The notes beneath the pieces are model-generated. The model worked only from the letters and a program-made list of their open reading frames with translations, was not told the DNA's origin and made no database searches. Below are positions 10,018-22,269 of a stretch of DNA of 64,000 bases, one piece after another. This stretch comes from Megaustenia siamemsis (Eukaryota; Mollusca; Gastropoda; Stylommatophora; Ariophantidae): NCBI GenBank assembly GCA_032433765.1, contig JAVIAB010000025.1:33737282-33801281 (forward strand). Reading direction: 5' to 3'. Within the stretch, counting starts at the first letter, position 1; each line of letters starts with the position of its first letter. The translations under genes and the position numbers were made by a program.

Positions 10018-10790
10018 GAGTCTGTAGAAATGTGGTTTTACAGAAGAATGTTGAGAATACCATGAACAGCTAAGAAAAGTAATGAAAATGTTCTGAAAGA
10101 GGTCAAAGCAAAAAGAGAGCAAATTTCCAATATTAGGAAGAAACAATCATCATCTTTTGGCCATGTAATGAGAAGAGAACAACTGGAATATATTGTAACA
10201 ACTGGGAAAATTGAGGGACGAAGAGATAGAGGGAAGCACAGAGAAAAGATGAAGTCTTAAAACAACTAAAAAAGAAAAGTGAACAAAATACAATTCAAAC
10301 AAGACAAATGAGATTTTGGGAGAATGTTAATAGACACAGCGGGAGCCGCGATTGCTCAGTGGTTAGTGAACTGGACTACAAAGGGCAACAATCCGGGTTC
10401 GATCCTGATCGACGGCTTCCGTGTTCACCCAGGCTTAAATGGGTGCCGGATTTTTACTAGGAAAGTAAAGCGGTACGGGCTTAGTACCGACCACGTTACC
10501 CCAACAATCATGTGCCGAAAGTCTGTAAAATATATGGTCACAAACACCATATTCTCTACACGCCACTTGGCATGAGGGGGCTCTTTATATAGCAGCCTAC
10601 TAAAAGTAATCTTGGAAGGGAAAATACTAGGTAAAAGATGTAAAGGTAGACCAAGACTAACATAGACGAGATATCAAAAGATGGACACGTCAGCCTATGA
10701 CATCTTGCACTATCAAAGAAAGAGACAGAGTGGAATGGCGCTTCATGGTAGCCTACATTCGTAGCGGAGACGGCACTAAATGATGATGGG
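10018..10790 (+). pseudogene. Chimeric B-to-A retroelement fragment, interrupted by a SINE
   Basis: From 10,018 to about 10,248 the sequence is family B (the MWFYRRMLRIP, QSSSFGHVMRREQLEYIVTT and GKIEGRRD blocks). At about 10,248 it passes without a gap into family A (EVLKQLKKKS, then after a SINE VILEGKILGKRC and a DRVEWRF end). Both parts are on the forward strand and contain stops or frameshifts. The A part is split by SINE family A at 10,336-10,595. Confidence 0.75.
10336..10595 (+). mobile_element. tRNA-derived SINE, family A
   Basis: Starts GGGAGCCGCGATTGCTCAGT, a tRNA-like head with an A box, followed by GGGTTCGATCCTGA, a B-box match. Then comes the family body (GGGTGCCGGATTTTTACT, AAAGTAAAGCGGTACGGGC) and a tail reading CACTTGGCATGAGGGGGCTC. 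It sits inside a family A RT fragment. Confidence 0.85.
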
Positions 10791-10975
10791 CTTTAGCGTT
10801 TTGACAGAACGGTTGGTAGCAAGCCATCATGATAAGTCAGTAGTTCGATCAAATAATATTCTTTTATGCTAGGTGCTGTTTGACTGAACAACTTCTCTTG
10901 TGGCTGAATCTGCCAATATTGGATAGACAGATTCGACCTGAGAATGAATATTTTTGTTCATCTTATAGACAGTAC

Positions 10976-11222
10976 AGTGAGCCGCGATAGCTCAGTGGTT
11001 AGTGAACTGGACAACAAAGGACAAGGGGTAGGGTTCGATCCCAACCGACGGCTACCGGGTTCACCCAGCCTTAAATGGGTACCGGATTTTTTTATGGGAA
11101 AGTAAAGCGGCACGGGCATAATACTGACCACATTACCCCAACAATCATGTGCTAAAGGTCTGTAAAATTTATGGTCACTAACACCATATTCCCTATACGC
11201 CACTTAGCGTGACCGGGGTACT
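10976..11222 (+). mobile_element. tRNA-derived SINE, family A
   Basis: A well-kept copy: GAGCCGCGATAGCTCAGTGG head, GGGTTCGATCCCAA B box, body with AAATGGGTACCGGA and a tail with ACTTAGCGTGACCGGGGTAC, then a T-run that could end Pol III transcription. Confidence 0.87.
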
Positions 11223-11249
11223 TTTTTTTAAATAGACAATACAACTCAT

Positions 11250-11530
11250 GTAAATTAATCAATAAATTAAACAACAAATTAATCAACAAATAATCAACAA
11301 ATTAATCAACAAATTAATCAACAAATTAAACAACAAATTAATCACAGCAAATTAATCACAGCAAATTAATCAACAAATTAATCATAACAAATTAATCACA
11401 GAAAATAATCAACAAATTAATCAACAAATTAATCACAACAAATTAATCACAACAAATTAATCAACAAATTAATCAACAAATTAATCACAACAAATTAATC
11501 ACAACCAATTAATCACAGCAAATTAATCAA
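11250..11530. repeat. AT-rich minisatellite (AATTAATCAACAA-type)
   Basis: Tandem AATTAATCA-based units of about 13-15 bp (AACAAATTAATCAAC and AGCAAATTAATCAC variants). Confidence 0.9.
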
Positions 11531-12125
11531 CCTCCCAATGCTACTCATGAACATTACAACAGTAGAGGCCAGGGACATGGTATCTCCATTCCACTTTTGT
11601 TTACTTTCTTTTTCTGTATGTCCTACTTGTCAATGCCAATATTTTTGGAACTTTCAGAATTCATCTACAAAACTGTAACCGCCTGTCTTTCTCCTAATCT
11701 ATTAGACGGTGTAATATTTGCGCACTGAATATTTTGTCTCATTTTTTAAAATTTCACAATACTTGGAGAATTTTGGGACACCTGTATAATTCTAGACCTT
11801 TAATATTTTTTTCCCCTGAAAATTAAAAAAAAATAAACATTTTAGGAAAAACAAAATGCCCCAACAGGAGAACTACTTTACGCACGAAACCAATTTACTG
11901 CTGTGTAGTAATACTAGCAGTACCGAGAATCGTAATGGACAGTTATATTCTAGGTAATGCTGGAGTCTATTTATGGTGTCCATTGAGACTGAGTTTCATA
12001 CACTTTTCCGACAAGTCTTTTGTTCACGATGTGCTGTAAAGATGAAATGTGCGACCAAAAAGTGGTATCAAGTTTGAGAGAGTCGTAACTTGTTGGGTTT
12101 TCTCATAGTTCGTTTGGGGCGAACA
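11531..12125. other. No recognised feature
   Basis: About 600 bases of non-repetitive AT-rich DNA between two tandem arrays, with no ORF or RNA gene I can support. Confidence 0.5.
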
Positions 12126-12129
12126 CAAT

Positions 12130-15010
12130 TATACATGAGAGTAAGAGAAGGAAAGTGTGGTGCATGAGTAATAGAAGGAATATGTGGTACATGAGTAATA
12201 GAAGGAAAGTGTGGTACATGAGTAATAGAAGGAAAGTGTGATACATGAGTAATAGAAGGAAAGTGTGGTACGTGAGTAATAGAAGGAATATGTGGTACAT
12301 AAGTAATAGAAGGAATATGTGGTACATGAGTAATAGAAGGAAAGTGTGGTACATGAGTAATAGAAGGAAAGTGTGGTACATGAGTAATAGAAGGAATATG
12401 TGGTACATGAGTAATAGAAGGAATATGTGGTACATGAGTAATAGAAGGAAAGTGTGGTACATGAGTAATAGAAGGAAAGTGTGATACATGAGTAATAGAA
12501 GGAATATGTGGTACATGAGTAATAGAAGGAAAGTGTGGTACATGAGTAATAGAAGGAAAGTGTGGTACATGAGTAATAGAAGGAAAGTGTGGTACATGAG
12601 TAATAGAAGGAAAGTGTGGTACATGAGTAATAGAAGGAAAGAGTGATACATGAGAGTAATAGAAGGAATATGTGGTACATGAGTAATAGAAGGAAAGTGT
12701 GGTACATGAGTAATAGAAGGAAAATATGGTACGTGAGTAATAGAAGGAAAGTGTGGTACGTGAGTAATAGAAGGAAAGTATGGTATATGAGTAATAGAAG
12801 GAAAGTATGGTATATGAGTAATAGAAGGAAAGTGTGGTACATGAGTAATAGAAGGAAAGTGTGGTACATGAGTAATAGAAGGAAAATATGGTACGTGAGT
12901 AATAGAAGGAAAGTGTGGTACATGAGTAATAGAAGGAAAATATGGTACGTGAGTAATAGAAGGAAAGTGTGGTACGTGAGTAATAGAAGGAAAGTATGGT
13001 ATATGAGTAATAGAAGGAAAGTATGGTATATGAGTAATAGAAGGAAAGTGTGGTACATGAGTAATAGAAGGAAAGTGTGGTACATGAGTAATAGAAGGAA
13101 AGTGTGGTACATGAGTAATAGAAGGAAAGTGTGATACATGAGTAATAGAAGGAAAGTGTGATACATGAGTAATAGAAGGAAAGTGTGATACATGAGTAAT
13201 AGAAGGAAAGTGTGATACATGAGTAATAGAAGGAAAGTATGGTACATGAGTAATAGAAGGAAAGTGTGGTACGTGAGTAATAGAAGGAAAGTGTGGTACG
13301 TGAGTAATAGAAGGAAAGTGTGATACATGAGTAATAGAAGGAATATGTGGTACATGAGTAATAGAAGGAATATGTGGTACATGAGTAATAGAAGGAATAT
13401 GTGGTACATGAGTAATAGAAGGAAAGTGTGGTACATGAGTAATAGAAGGAAAGTGTGATACATGAGTAATAGAAGGAAAGTGTGGTACGTGAGTAATAGA
13501 AGGAAAGTGTGGTACGTGAGTAATAGAAGGAAAGTGTGGTACATGAGTAATAGAAGGAAAGTGTGGTACATGAGTAATAGAAGGAAAGTGTGATACATGA
13601 GTAATAGAAGGAAAGTGTTGTACGTGAGTAATAGAAGGAAAGTGTGGTACATGAGTAATAGAAGGAAAGTGTGGTACATGAGTAATAGAAGGAAAGTGTG
13701 GTACATGAGTAATAGAAGGAAAGTGTGATACATGAGTAATAGAAGGAAAGTGTGGTACATGAGTAATAGAAGGAAAGAGTGGTACGTGAGTAATAGAAGG
13801 AAAGTGTGGTACATGAGTAATAGAAGGAAAGTGTGGTACATGAGTAATAGAAGGAAAGTGTGGTACATGAGTAATAGAAGGAAAGTGTGGTACATGAGTA
13901 ATAGAAGGTAAATATGGTACATGAGTAATAGAAGGAAAGTGTGGTACATGAGTAATAGAAGGAAAGTGTGGTACATGAGTAATAGAAGGAAAGTGTGATA
14001 CATGAGTAATAGAAGGAATGTGTGGTACGTGAGTAATAGAAGGAATATGTGGTACATGAGTAATAGAAGGAAAGTGTGATACATGAGTAATAGAAGGAAA
14101 GTGTGATACATGAGTAATAGAAGGAAAGTGTGGTACGTGAGTAATAGAAGGAAAGTGTGATACGTGAGTAATAGAAGGAAAGTGTGGTACGTGAGTAATA
14201 GAAGGAAAGTGTGATACATGAGTAATAGAAGGAAAGTGTTGTACGTGAGTAATAGAAGGAAAGTGTGGTACATGAGTAATAGAAGGAAAGTGTGGTGCAT
14301 GAGTAATAGAAGGAAAGTGTGGTACATGAGTAATAGAAGGAAAGTGTGATACATGAGTAATAGAAGGAAAGTGTGGTACATGAGTAATAGAAGGAAAGAG
14401 TGGTACGTGAGTAATAGAAGGAAAGTGTGGTACGTGAGTAATAGAAGGAAAGTGTGGTACATAAGTAATAGAAGGAAAGTGTGGTACATGAGTAATAGAA
14501 GGAAAGTGTGGTACATGAGTAATAGAAGGAAAGTGTGGTACATGAGTAATAGAAGGAAAATATGGTACATGAGTAATAGAAGGAAAGTGTGGTACATGAG
14601 TAATAGAAGGAAAGTGTGATACATGAGTAATAGAAGGAAAGTGTTGTACGTGAGTAATAGAAGGAAAGTGTGGTACATGAGTAATAGAAGGAAAGTGTGG
14701 TACATGAGTAATAGAAGGAAAGTGTGGTACATGAGTAATAGAAGGAAAGTGTGATACATGAGTAATAGAAGGAAAGTATGGTACATGAGTAATAGAAGGA
14801 AAGAGTGGTACGTGAGTAATAGAAGGAAAGTGTGGTACATGAGTAATAGAAGGAAAGTGTGGTACATGAGTAATAGAAGGAAAGTGTGGTACATGAGTAA
14901 TAGAAGGAAAGTGTGGTACATGAGTAATAGAAGGTAAATATGGTACATGAGTAATAGAAGGAAAGTGTGGTACATGAGTAATAGAAGGAAAGTGTGGTAC
15001 ATGAGTAATA
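12130..15010. repeat. 27-bp satellite array (about 106 copies)
   Basis: Head-to-tail 27-bp units built on ATGAGTAATAGAAGGAAAGT plus GTGGTAC, with recurrent variants (GAATATGTGG, AAAATATGG, GTGATAC, GTACGTGAG). Because 27 is a multiple of three, the array stays open over long distances on both strands: a 9-residue MSNRRKVWY-type repeat forward and a LLLLMYHTF-type repeat reverse. Blocks of neighbouring variants recur (compare about 13,600-13,990 with 14,220-14,580 and 14,630-15,009), showing amplification of multi-unit segments. I do not regard it as coding. Confidence 0.95.
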
Positions 15011-15089
15011 GGTACAAATAATAATACATAAATATTATTATATGGGGAACTTTCCCATATAATAATATTTATGTATTATTATTTGTACC
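15011..15089. repeat. Perfect 36-bp inverted repeat with 7-nt loop
   Basis: Arms 15,011-15,046 and 15,054-15,089 are exact reverse complements and very AT-rich, with GAACTTT between them. It forms the left edge of the insertion that splits the 27-bp satellite. It could act as a foldback end or a transcription-stopping hairpin; function unknown. Confidence 0.9.
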
Positions 15090-15284
15090 CAGTATATAAC
15101 CACTGGGAACTACTATTCGTGCTGTTTCGTCCAATAAATGTTTGTCTACAACACAAGTATTCAGCCCTACTGGGAGATACTTGCATTAATAGGAAAGTAC
15201 AAATATACAATTTATTTCCGGTCTGTGATCGTTACCCTATGCTATAGTCATTGAGATCGCCTTTCGTGGAAGACACTACTGCAA

Positions 15285-15473
15285 TAGCCTATTTTTTAGT
15301 TGGCTGCGTGGTAGTGTACCAAGCGTTCGGCTTCTCGTGGCAAGGCGCGGTGCCACTGAGTACGGGTTCGATCCCACTTCGGACCATATATTGTTCTTGG
15401 TTTTTTTTATTGTTGTTTGTCTGTCAATTTTTCCGAGTGCTAACACATACTTCTTTGTTCTATTATTCCCTGC
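15285..15473 (+). mobile_element. tRNA-derived SINE, family B (copy 1)
   Basis: Contains a tRNA-like module: TTGGCTGCGTGGTAGTGTAC (A-box region) and GGGTTCGATCCCACTTCGGA (B box), spaced as in a tRNA with a long variable region. It is followed by a T-rich tail (TTGTTCTTGGTTTTTTTTAT). A second copy lies at 61,975-62,180. It sits inside the 27-bp satellite and is followed at once by a fresh satellite unit. Confidence 0.75.
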
Positions 15474-16010
15474 ATGAGTAATAGAAGGAAAGTGTGATAC
15501 ATGAGTAATAGAAGGAAAGTGTGGTACATGAGTAATAGAAGGAAAGTGTGGTACATGAGTAATAGAAGGAAAGTGTGGTACGTGAGTAATAGAAGGAAAG
15601 TGTGGTACATGAGTAATAGAAGGAAAGTGTGATACATGAGTAATAGAAGGAAAGTGTGGTACATGAGTAATAGAAGGAAAGTGTGGTACATAAGTAATAG
15701 AAGGAAAGTGTGGTACATGAGTAATAGAAGGATAGTGTGGTACATGAGTAATAGAAGGAAAGTGTGGTACATGATTAATAGAAGGAAAGTGTGATACATG
15801 AGTAATAGAAGGATAGTGTGGTACATGATTAATAGAAGGAAAGTGTGATATATGAGTAATAGAAGGATAGTGTGGTACGTGAGTAATAGAAGGAAAGTGT
15901 GGTACATGAGTAATAGAAGGAAAGTGTGGTACATGAGTAATAGAAGGAAAGTGTGGTATATGAGTAATAGAAGGAAAGTGTGGTATATGAGTAATAGAAG
16001 GAAAGTGAAC
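15474..16010. repeat. 27-bp satellite array, second block (about 20 copies)
   Basis: The same 27-bp unit and orientation as 12,130-15,010, with private variants (GGATAGTGTGG, CATGATTAATAG). It is the continuation of that array beyond the insertion at 15,011-15,473. Confidence 0.95.
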
Positions 16011-16067
16011 AAAATGAGATATGGAGAATATGTAGTATATTATCATTATTAGTTAGCTATATCGCGC

Positions 16068-16145
16068 ATCTGTCTTTGCTGAAGACCTATTAAGCCGAAA
16101 CGTCGTTCAAAATTGTGTCGCCCATTAATTACATAAAGCCATAAC
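16068..16145 (+). repeat. Dispersed repeat with GCCGAAACGTCGTT core
   Basis: GCTGAAGACCTATTAAGCCG, AAACGTCGTT and then TGTGTCGCCCATTAATTAC. The reverse complement of 21,968-22,035 is a diverged copy, so this is a dispersed mobile repeat of unknown class. Confidence 0.65.
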
Positions 16146-16347
16146 CGCATTATTATTTATCATTTCTCCGGTAAAACAAGATTAAAATAGTCTGGGTTGA
16201 AATGTTACAACAACATCAATTGACAATGGTTTAGTCTAACAGAAATGGACAAGCTAGAACCATGTATTTCTTTCGACATTCAATGGGGTATAAGAGGAAC
16301 TGAAGTAAAGGGACAAAAAATATATATAATACAATTATTATGCAATA

Positions 16348-16590
16348 TACGGTACTCAGCTCAGTGGTTAGTTAACTGGACTACAAAGGACAAGAGGTAG
16401 GGTTTGATCCCTACCGACGGCTTCCGGTTCACCCAGCCTTAAATGGGTACCGGATTTTTTTTCTGGAAAAGTAAAGCCGCACGGGCGTAATACCGACCAC
16501 ATTACCCAAAAATCATGTGCTGATTCTGTAAAATGTATGGTCACTAACATCATATTCCATATACGCCGCTTGGCGTTACGGGGACACGTT

Positions 16591-16625
<35 letters not shown>
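16348..16625 (+). mobile_element. tRNA-derived SINE, family A, with poly(T)
   Basis: The head is partly degraded (CTCAGTGGTTAGTTAACTGG), with the B box kept as GGGTTTGATCCCTA. The body AAATGGGTACCGGA and AAAGTAAAGCCGCACGGGC match the other copies. The tail ends in a pure T-run of about 33 bases (16,592-16,625). Confidence 0.82.
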
Positions 16626-16626
<1 letters not shown>

Positions 16627-16911
16627 TTTAAACTAATGTACAATACTCGCTCGTGCGCTGCCGTGGTCCGAAAGTGGATACAATAATTGTGCCGCTGTTC
16701 CCTACCAGGCATGTTCGTAAGAGGCGACAAAGGAGGATTGGGCATGGGACTGGCTATCACGTACTGTAAAAAATAAGCCGAAATGCAACATCACAAACAT
16801 GGAGAAGTCAAAGAAAAGAATAAAAGTAAACCCGCCATCCAGGAAAGATAAAGGCTCTCTGACTAAGAGATACTCTGTCGTAACTTCTTTGTACAATCAT
16901 GAATCGCGACA
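16626..16911. other. Unassigned, probably old retroelement sequence
   Basis: No clear coding. About 16,872-16,908 is an inverted match to 2,716-2,752, so at least its right end belongs to a dispersed repeat. Confidence 0.45.
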
Positions 16912-17335
16912 ATTCATCATGTGCCATACCGGTTGGCGTAGGCGATCATGTCCATACCACAATCTTCTATCTACAATGCATCGTATCAGTTCTGTTGTTG
17001 ACTGTTTTCCATGCCATGACACCAAGATATCCAGTATTTTCTCTCTTTGTGGTCCCCGATCTCTCTTTCCTTTTATTTTGCCAGTTGTAACCAAGTATTC
17101 CAACTTTCCTCTTCTCATGATGTGCCCGAAAAATGTTGATTGCTTCTTTCTGATGTTTTTTAAGAGCTCCCTTTTTGTGTTGGCCTCTTTGTGAATTTCC
17201 TCATTGGTCTTTTGAGCTGTCCAGGGAACTTACAATATTCTTCTGAGAAATCACATCTCTGTGGCCTGTAATCGTCTTTTCATTTGTTTGTCTACTGTCC
17301 ATGATTCGCTTCCATATGTCAGAATTGATCGCTAC
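16912..17335 (-). pseudogene. Family C retroelement 3' fragment (copy 3)
   Basis: Reverse-strand family C C-terminus: MRRGKLEYLVTTGKIKGKRD, a KILDILVSWHGKQSTTELIR block and a frameshifted end. Upstream coding (LRRML.VPW, HEKT-like) continues to about 17,335. It is a broken, 5'-truncated copy. Confidence 0.75.
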
Positions 17336-17344
17336 AATAGCTTA

Positions 17345-17475
17345 AGAAAATAGCTTGGCAGAAGGTCAACAACAGAAATGATAAATGACTGTCGAGATCG
17401 AAAGTTGTGGACAGACATGATCACCTACGCCAGCAGGTCCGGTACATGATGATGGTGATGATGATGATGATGTCT
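17345..17475 (+). pseudogene. Family B retroelement 3' end
   Basis: Short forward copy of the last approximately 110 bp of family B (QKVNNRNDK, DRKLWTDMITYASR-like) followed by an extended (GATGAT)n tail at 17,446-17,472. Confidence 0.7.
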
Positions 17476-17640
17476 AAGTGATGTATGACACGATCAGAAA
17501 ATATGGAAGCAGAGATGAAAATGATTGGGAAGACATAGAATGATCTTAAAAGAATGGCGAGAAACAGAACGGATTGGAAAGTCTTTGTTGAAGACTTGTG
17601 GCAACTGAAAAGTAGAAGATGAGGAAGAACATACTGTACT
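17476..17640 (+). pseudogene. Family E retroelement C-terminal fragment
   Basis: Forward remnant of the family E coding end (MEAEMKMIGKT-like, then ARNRTDWKVFVEDLWQLK). The FVEDL segment corresponds to the sequence amplified into the 38-bp minisatellites at 25,790 and 60,680, but is present here only once. Confidence 0.6.
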
Positions 17641-18480
17641 AAGCATTAACAAGAAAAGAGACACTGGAATACCTTCCAAGAGATGGAGAAGCAAACTATC
17701 TGGCACCACACACAGCTTGCAAGTGTGAGGAGAACCATAGAACATTGCCAAGAACACTTCATCACCATCTCAACACTGCCAGCCAAAAGAGCATAGATAA
17801 CAAGACAAGACAAACGGATCATCTCCATCTATCATTCTCATTACCAGTTCTTCCAATCGTTCTTCATTCCTTCAATTCCAATTCTCCGTCTTTCCTCTCA
17901 CTCCCATCTTATCCCATTGATGTTATCTTCCACATTTCTTCCACTCTTTTTCCTTCCACTTTCCACAATCGCTACTTTGCATGCCGAATTTAATTTCCCC
18001 GCATCGGGAACTGATTGAAAGTTCGGTATTTTTGCGTTTTTTTGAATGAAGAAGAAAAAAGCAAATTCAATTTTCTGGTTCCGTGTTCTCTTGAAGTTTC
18101 TAACGAGTGACGCGGCTATTTTTAGAAAGTGACATCACTGGATTAGACGTCAAAGAAATGAGCGGAATAGTTTATGGAAGAGAATTGTTTAAGATTGAAT
18201 CGGTTCTTTAAGGTTTGACTTTTCGTTGTGGAGTTTTGGTCGAGAATTTTGGGGAAGTGGTCGGGTGAAGGTTAAAGGTCGCTGGTGTGTGTGTGTGGGG
18301 GGAGGGGGGCATGGAGAGAGGGGTGATGGGTACGGGGGAGTGAGATCAAGAGGAATGTGTGGAATTAGTGGGGTTAAGGTTGGTGGAAGTGGAGATAGGA
18401 GGGACTGAGATTGAATGTGAGGAGTTAGTGGGGTTAGCGTTGGTGAAAGTAGAGATGGAAGGCACTGAGAATAATGGTGA
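17641..18480. other. No recognised gene; short G-rich stretch
   Basis: Non-repetitive apart from a GTGTGTGTGGGGGGAGGGGG-type stretch near 18,284-18,308 and loosely repeated GGGTTAGCGTTGGTG-like units at 18,370-18,470. I see no supported gene. Confidence 0.5.
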
Positions 18481-18671
18481 AAAGAACATAACTATACTTG
18501 GGATGAGAGCGAGAGAGAGGGAGAGAGAGAGAGAGAGAGAGGGATAGAGGGAGTGAATATAGTAAAATATAATAGACATAGATTATGAGAGGGCTAGAGA
18601 GAAAGAGAGAAAGAGGAGGGACAATAGTAAAATAGAATATATATAGATTATGAGAGGGCTAGAGAGAAAGA
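18481..18671. repeat. GA-rich minisatellite, left part
   Basis: GA runs alternating with GGACAATAGTAAAATAGAAT and ATTATGAGAGGGCTAGAGAG segments. This is the same compound repeat as 19,343-20,555 and is split by a family D insertion. Confidence 0.85.
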
Positions 18672-20555
<1,884 letters not shown>

Positions 20556-20680
20556 GATACTACTACTACCACTACTACAACAACCTACCACTACTACCAC
20601 TACTACCACTACTACTACCACTACTACTACTACCACTACTACAACTACTACTACTACTACTAGTACTACTACAACTACTT
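20556..20680. repeat. (ACT/ACC)n trinucleotide repeat
   Basis: Imperfect ACTACTACC and ACTACAACT triplets, directly after the GA-rich array. Confidence 0.92.
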
Positions 20681-20879
20681 ATCCTACTATATTTATCCTG
20701 TCAAATAACCAGACATTTACTTAATCCATTTCCTCCAGCTATTGACTTTCCAATGCTTATATAGAATGTATCATATTTATCTATTTGGATTTTATAGTTG
20801 CAGCTTGTAGAATGATGAAGGCAGGATATGAAAGTCTTCAGAAATGGGACAATTATTTTACCCAATTATATGATTTTTT

Positions 20880-21049
20880 CTACATCTGTCTCGCTTTCTC
20901 TCTTTCTTCTCACTCCTATATCTTCTATATTTCTCATCGGCTCTCCCATTCTCCTCCCTTCACTCTTTCACTCACTCTTTAATTTTCTCTTACTCTATCT
21001 CTGTCTCACAATCTTTCTCTTTTTTCTCTCATTCTTTTTTTCTTTCTCT
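20880..21049. repeat. Pyrimidine-rich tract
   Basis: CT-rich strand with TCTCTTTCTC and CATTCTTTTTTTC stretches. It is simple-sequence DNA without coding support and forms the target of the adjoining retroelement. Confidence 0.7.
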
Positions 21050-21061
21050 ATCTCTCACCAT

Positions 21062-21468
21062 TCTGACCTATGGAAGCGAATCATGGACAATAGACAAACA
21101 AATGAAAAGACGATTAGAGGTCACAGAGATGAGATTTCTCAGAAGAATGTTGAAAGTTCCCTGGACAGCTCAAAAGACAAATGAGGAAGTTCTCAAAGAA
21201 GCCAACACAAAAAGGGAGCTCTTAAAAAACATCAGAAAGAAGCAATCAACATTTTTCGGGCACATCATGAGAAGAGGAAAGTTGGAATACTTGGTTACAA
21301 CTGGCAAATAAAAGGAAAGAGAGATCGCGGACGACAAAGAGAGAAGATACTAGATAGCTTGGTGTCATAATATGGAAAACAGTCAACAACAGAACTGATA
21401 CGATGCACTGTAGATAGAAGATTGTGGAGGAACATGATCGCCTACGCCAACCGGTATAGCACATGATG
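21062..21468 (+). pseudogene. Family C retroelement 3' fragment (copy 4) with 12-bp duplication
   Basis: 5'-truncated insertion flanked by identical ATCTCTCACCAT (21,050-21,061 and 21,469-21,480). Forward coding shows [59 protein letters not shown] and, after a frameshift near 21,308, a DRRLWRNMIAYANRY-like end with an ATGATGAT tail. Confidence 0.85.
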
Positions 21469-21499
21469 ATCTCTCACCATATTTTGATTTCCTTTCCTT

Positions 21500-21509
21500 C
21501 TGTCTTTCC

Positions 21510-21543
<34 letters not shown>

Positions 21544-21552
21544 ATTTTCTCT
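21500..21552. repeat. (CT)n microsatellite
   Basis: A run of CTCTCT with a few interruptions. Confidence 0.9.
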
Positions 21553-21967
21553 CTCCTGAATTATTACCAGAAGCGACATGAGCGTAGTACAGACACCCCA
21601 AAATATTCCCCCCCCCCCTATTCTCTCCATCATATACGTACATTAGCTCACTGGTTAAACACGCCTCTGCAATCACCTTCAATGAATCCCTTTACCCGTG
21701 CCACGTCCGATTAACATATATTGTAGTTCCTTGACTACAGTCTCAACAAGGATGATATGATCATTCAACTGTTGATTACGACATTTCCTCAATTTGTCTG
21801 TCACTTACATAATCAATACTCATCTCACAGACGCCATCACGGATAACTTGTCAGCTGTTACGGCCTCCGCCATTCTTGTACACACAAGTCAAATCATGTA
21901 CATGCGTCCCTGTACGTTTTACACAGGAAAAATTATTAAAATATAGAAAAAAAATGGTATGTTAGAA

Positions 21968-22035
21968 GCTTTACGTGATTAGTGGACGACACAGATTAAA
22001 CGACGTTTCGGTCCAATAGGCCTTCAGCAGGAACA
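21968..22035 (-). repeat. Dispersed repeat with AACGACGTTTCGG core
   Basis: Inverted, diverged copy of 16,068-16,145 (GACACAGATTAAACGACGTT, then TCGGTCCAATAGGCCTTCAG). An A-run and a CA-run follow. Confidence 0.65.
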
Positions 22036-22116
22036 AACAAAAAAAAAACACACACACACACGGATATATAAGTAAAACTAATAACGAAACATCCAAAACA
22101 AAAATAATCGAAATAT

Positions 22117-22200
22117 GTCTGTCCTGTCTGTCCTGTCTGTCCTGTCTGTCCTGTCTGTCCTGTCCGTCCTGTCTATCCTGTCTGTCCTGTCTGTCAGGCC
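22117..22200. repeat. 9-bp minisatellite (TGTCTGTCC)
   Basis: About nine tandem copies of TGTCTGTCC with two single-base variants. Confidence 0.95.
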
Positions 22201-22269
22201 GAGGTCAAAATGATTTACACACCGATATAGTTTATTTCAATTTTGAACCAGTCATCAAATATCCTCTTC

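Noticed and set aside
10976..11060. Functional tRNA genes at the SINE heads (also 10,336, 15,290, 16,348 and 61,985)
   Set aside because: A and B boxes are present, but the same heads are always joined to a conserved non-tRNA body, and the arms do not form a clean cloverleaf by eye.
12129..15029. A 966-codon reverse ORF of LLLLMYHTF repeats as a gene
   Set aside because: It follows exactly the 27-bp satellite period, and the opposite strand is open too. There is no unique sequence, promoter or domain; it is explained by a unit length divisible by three.
16255..16335. Possible RT fragment (IRGTEVKGQKI-like)
   Set aside because: Too short and too degraded to separate from chance similarity.
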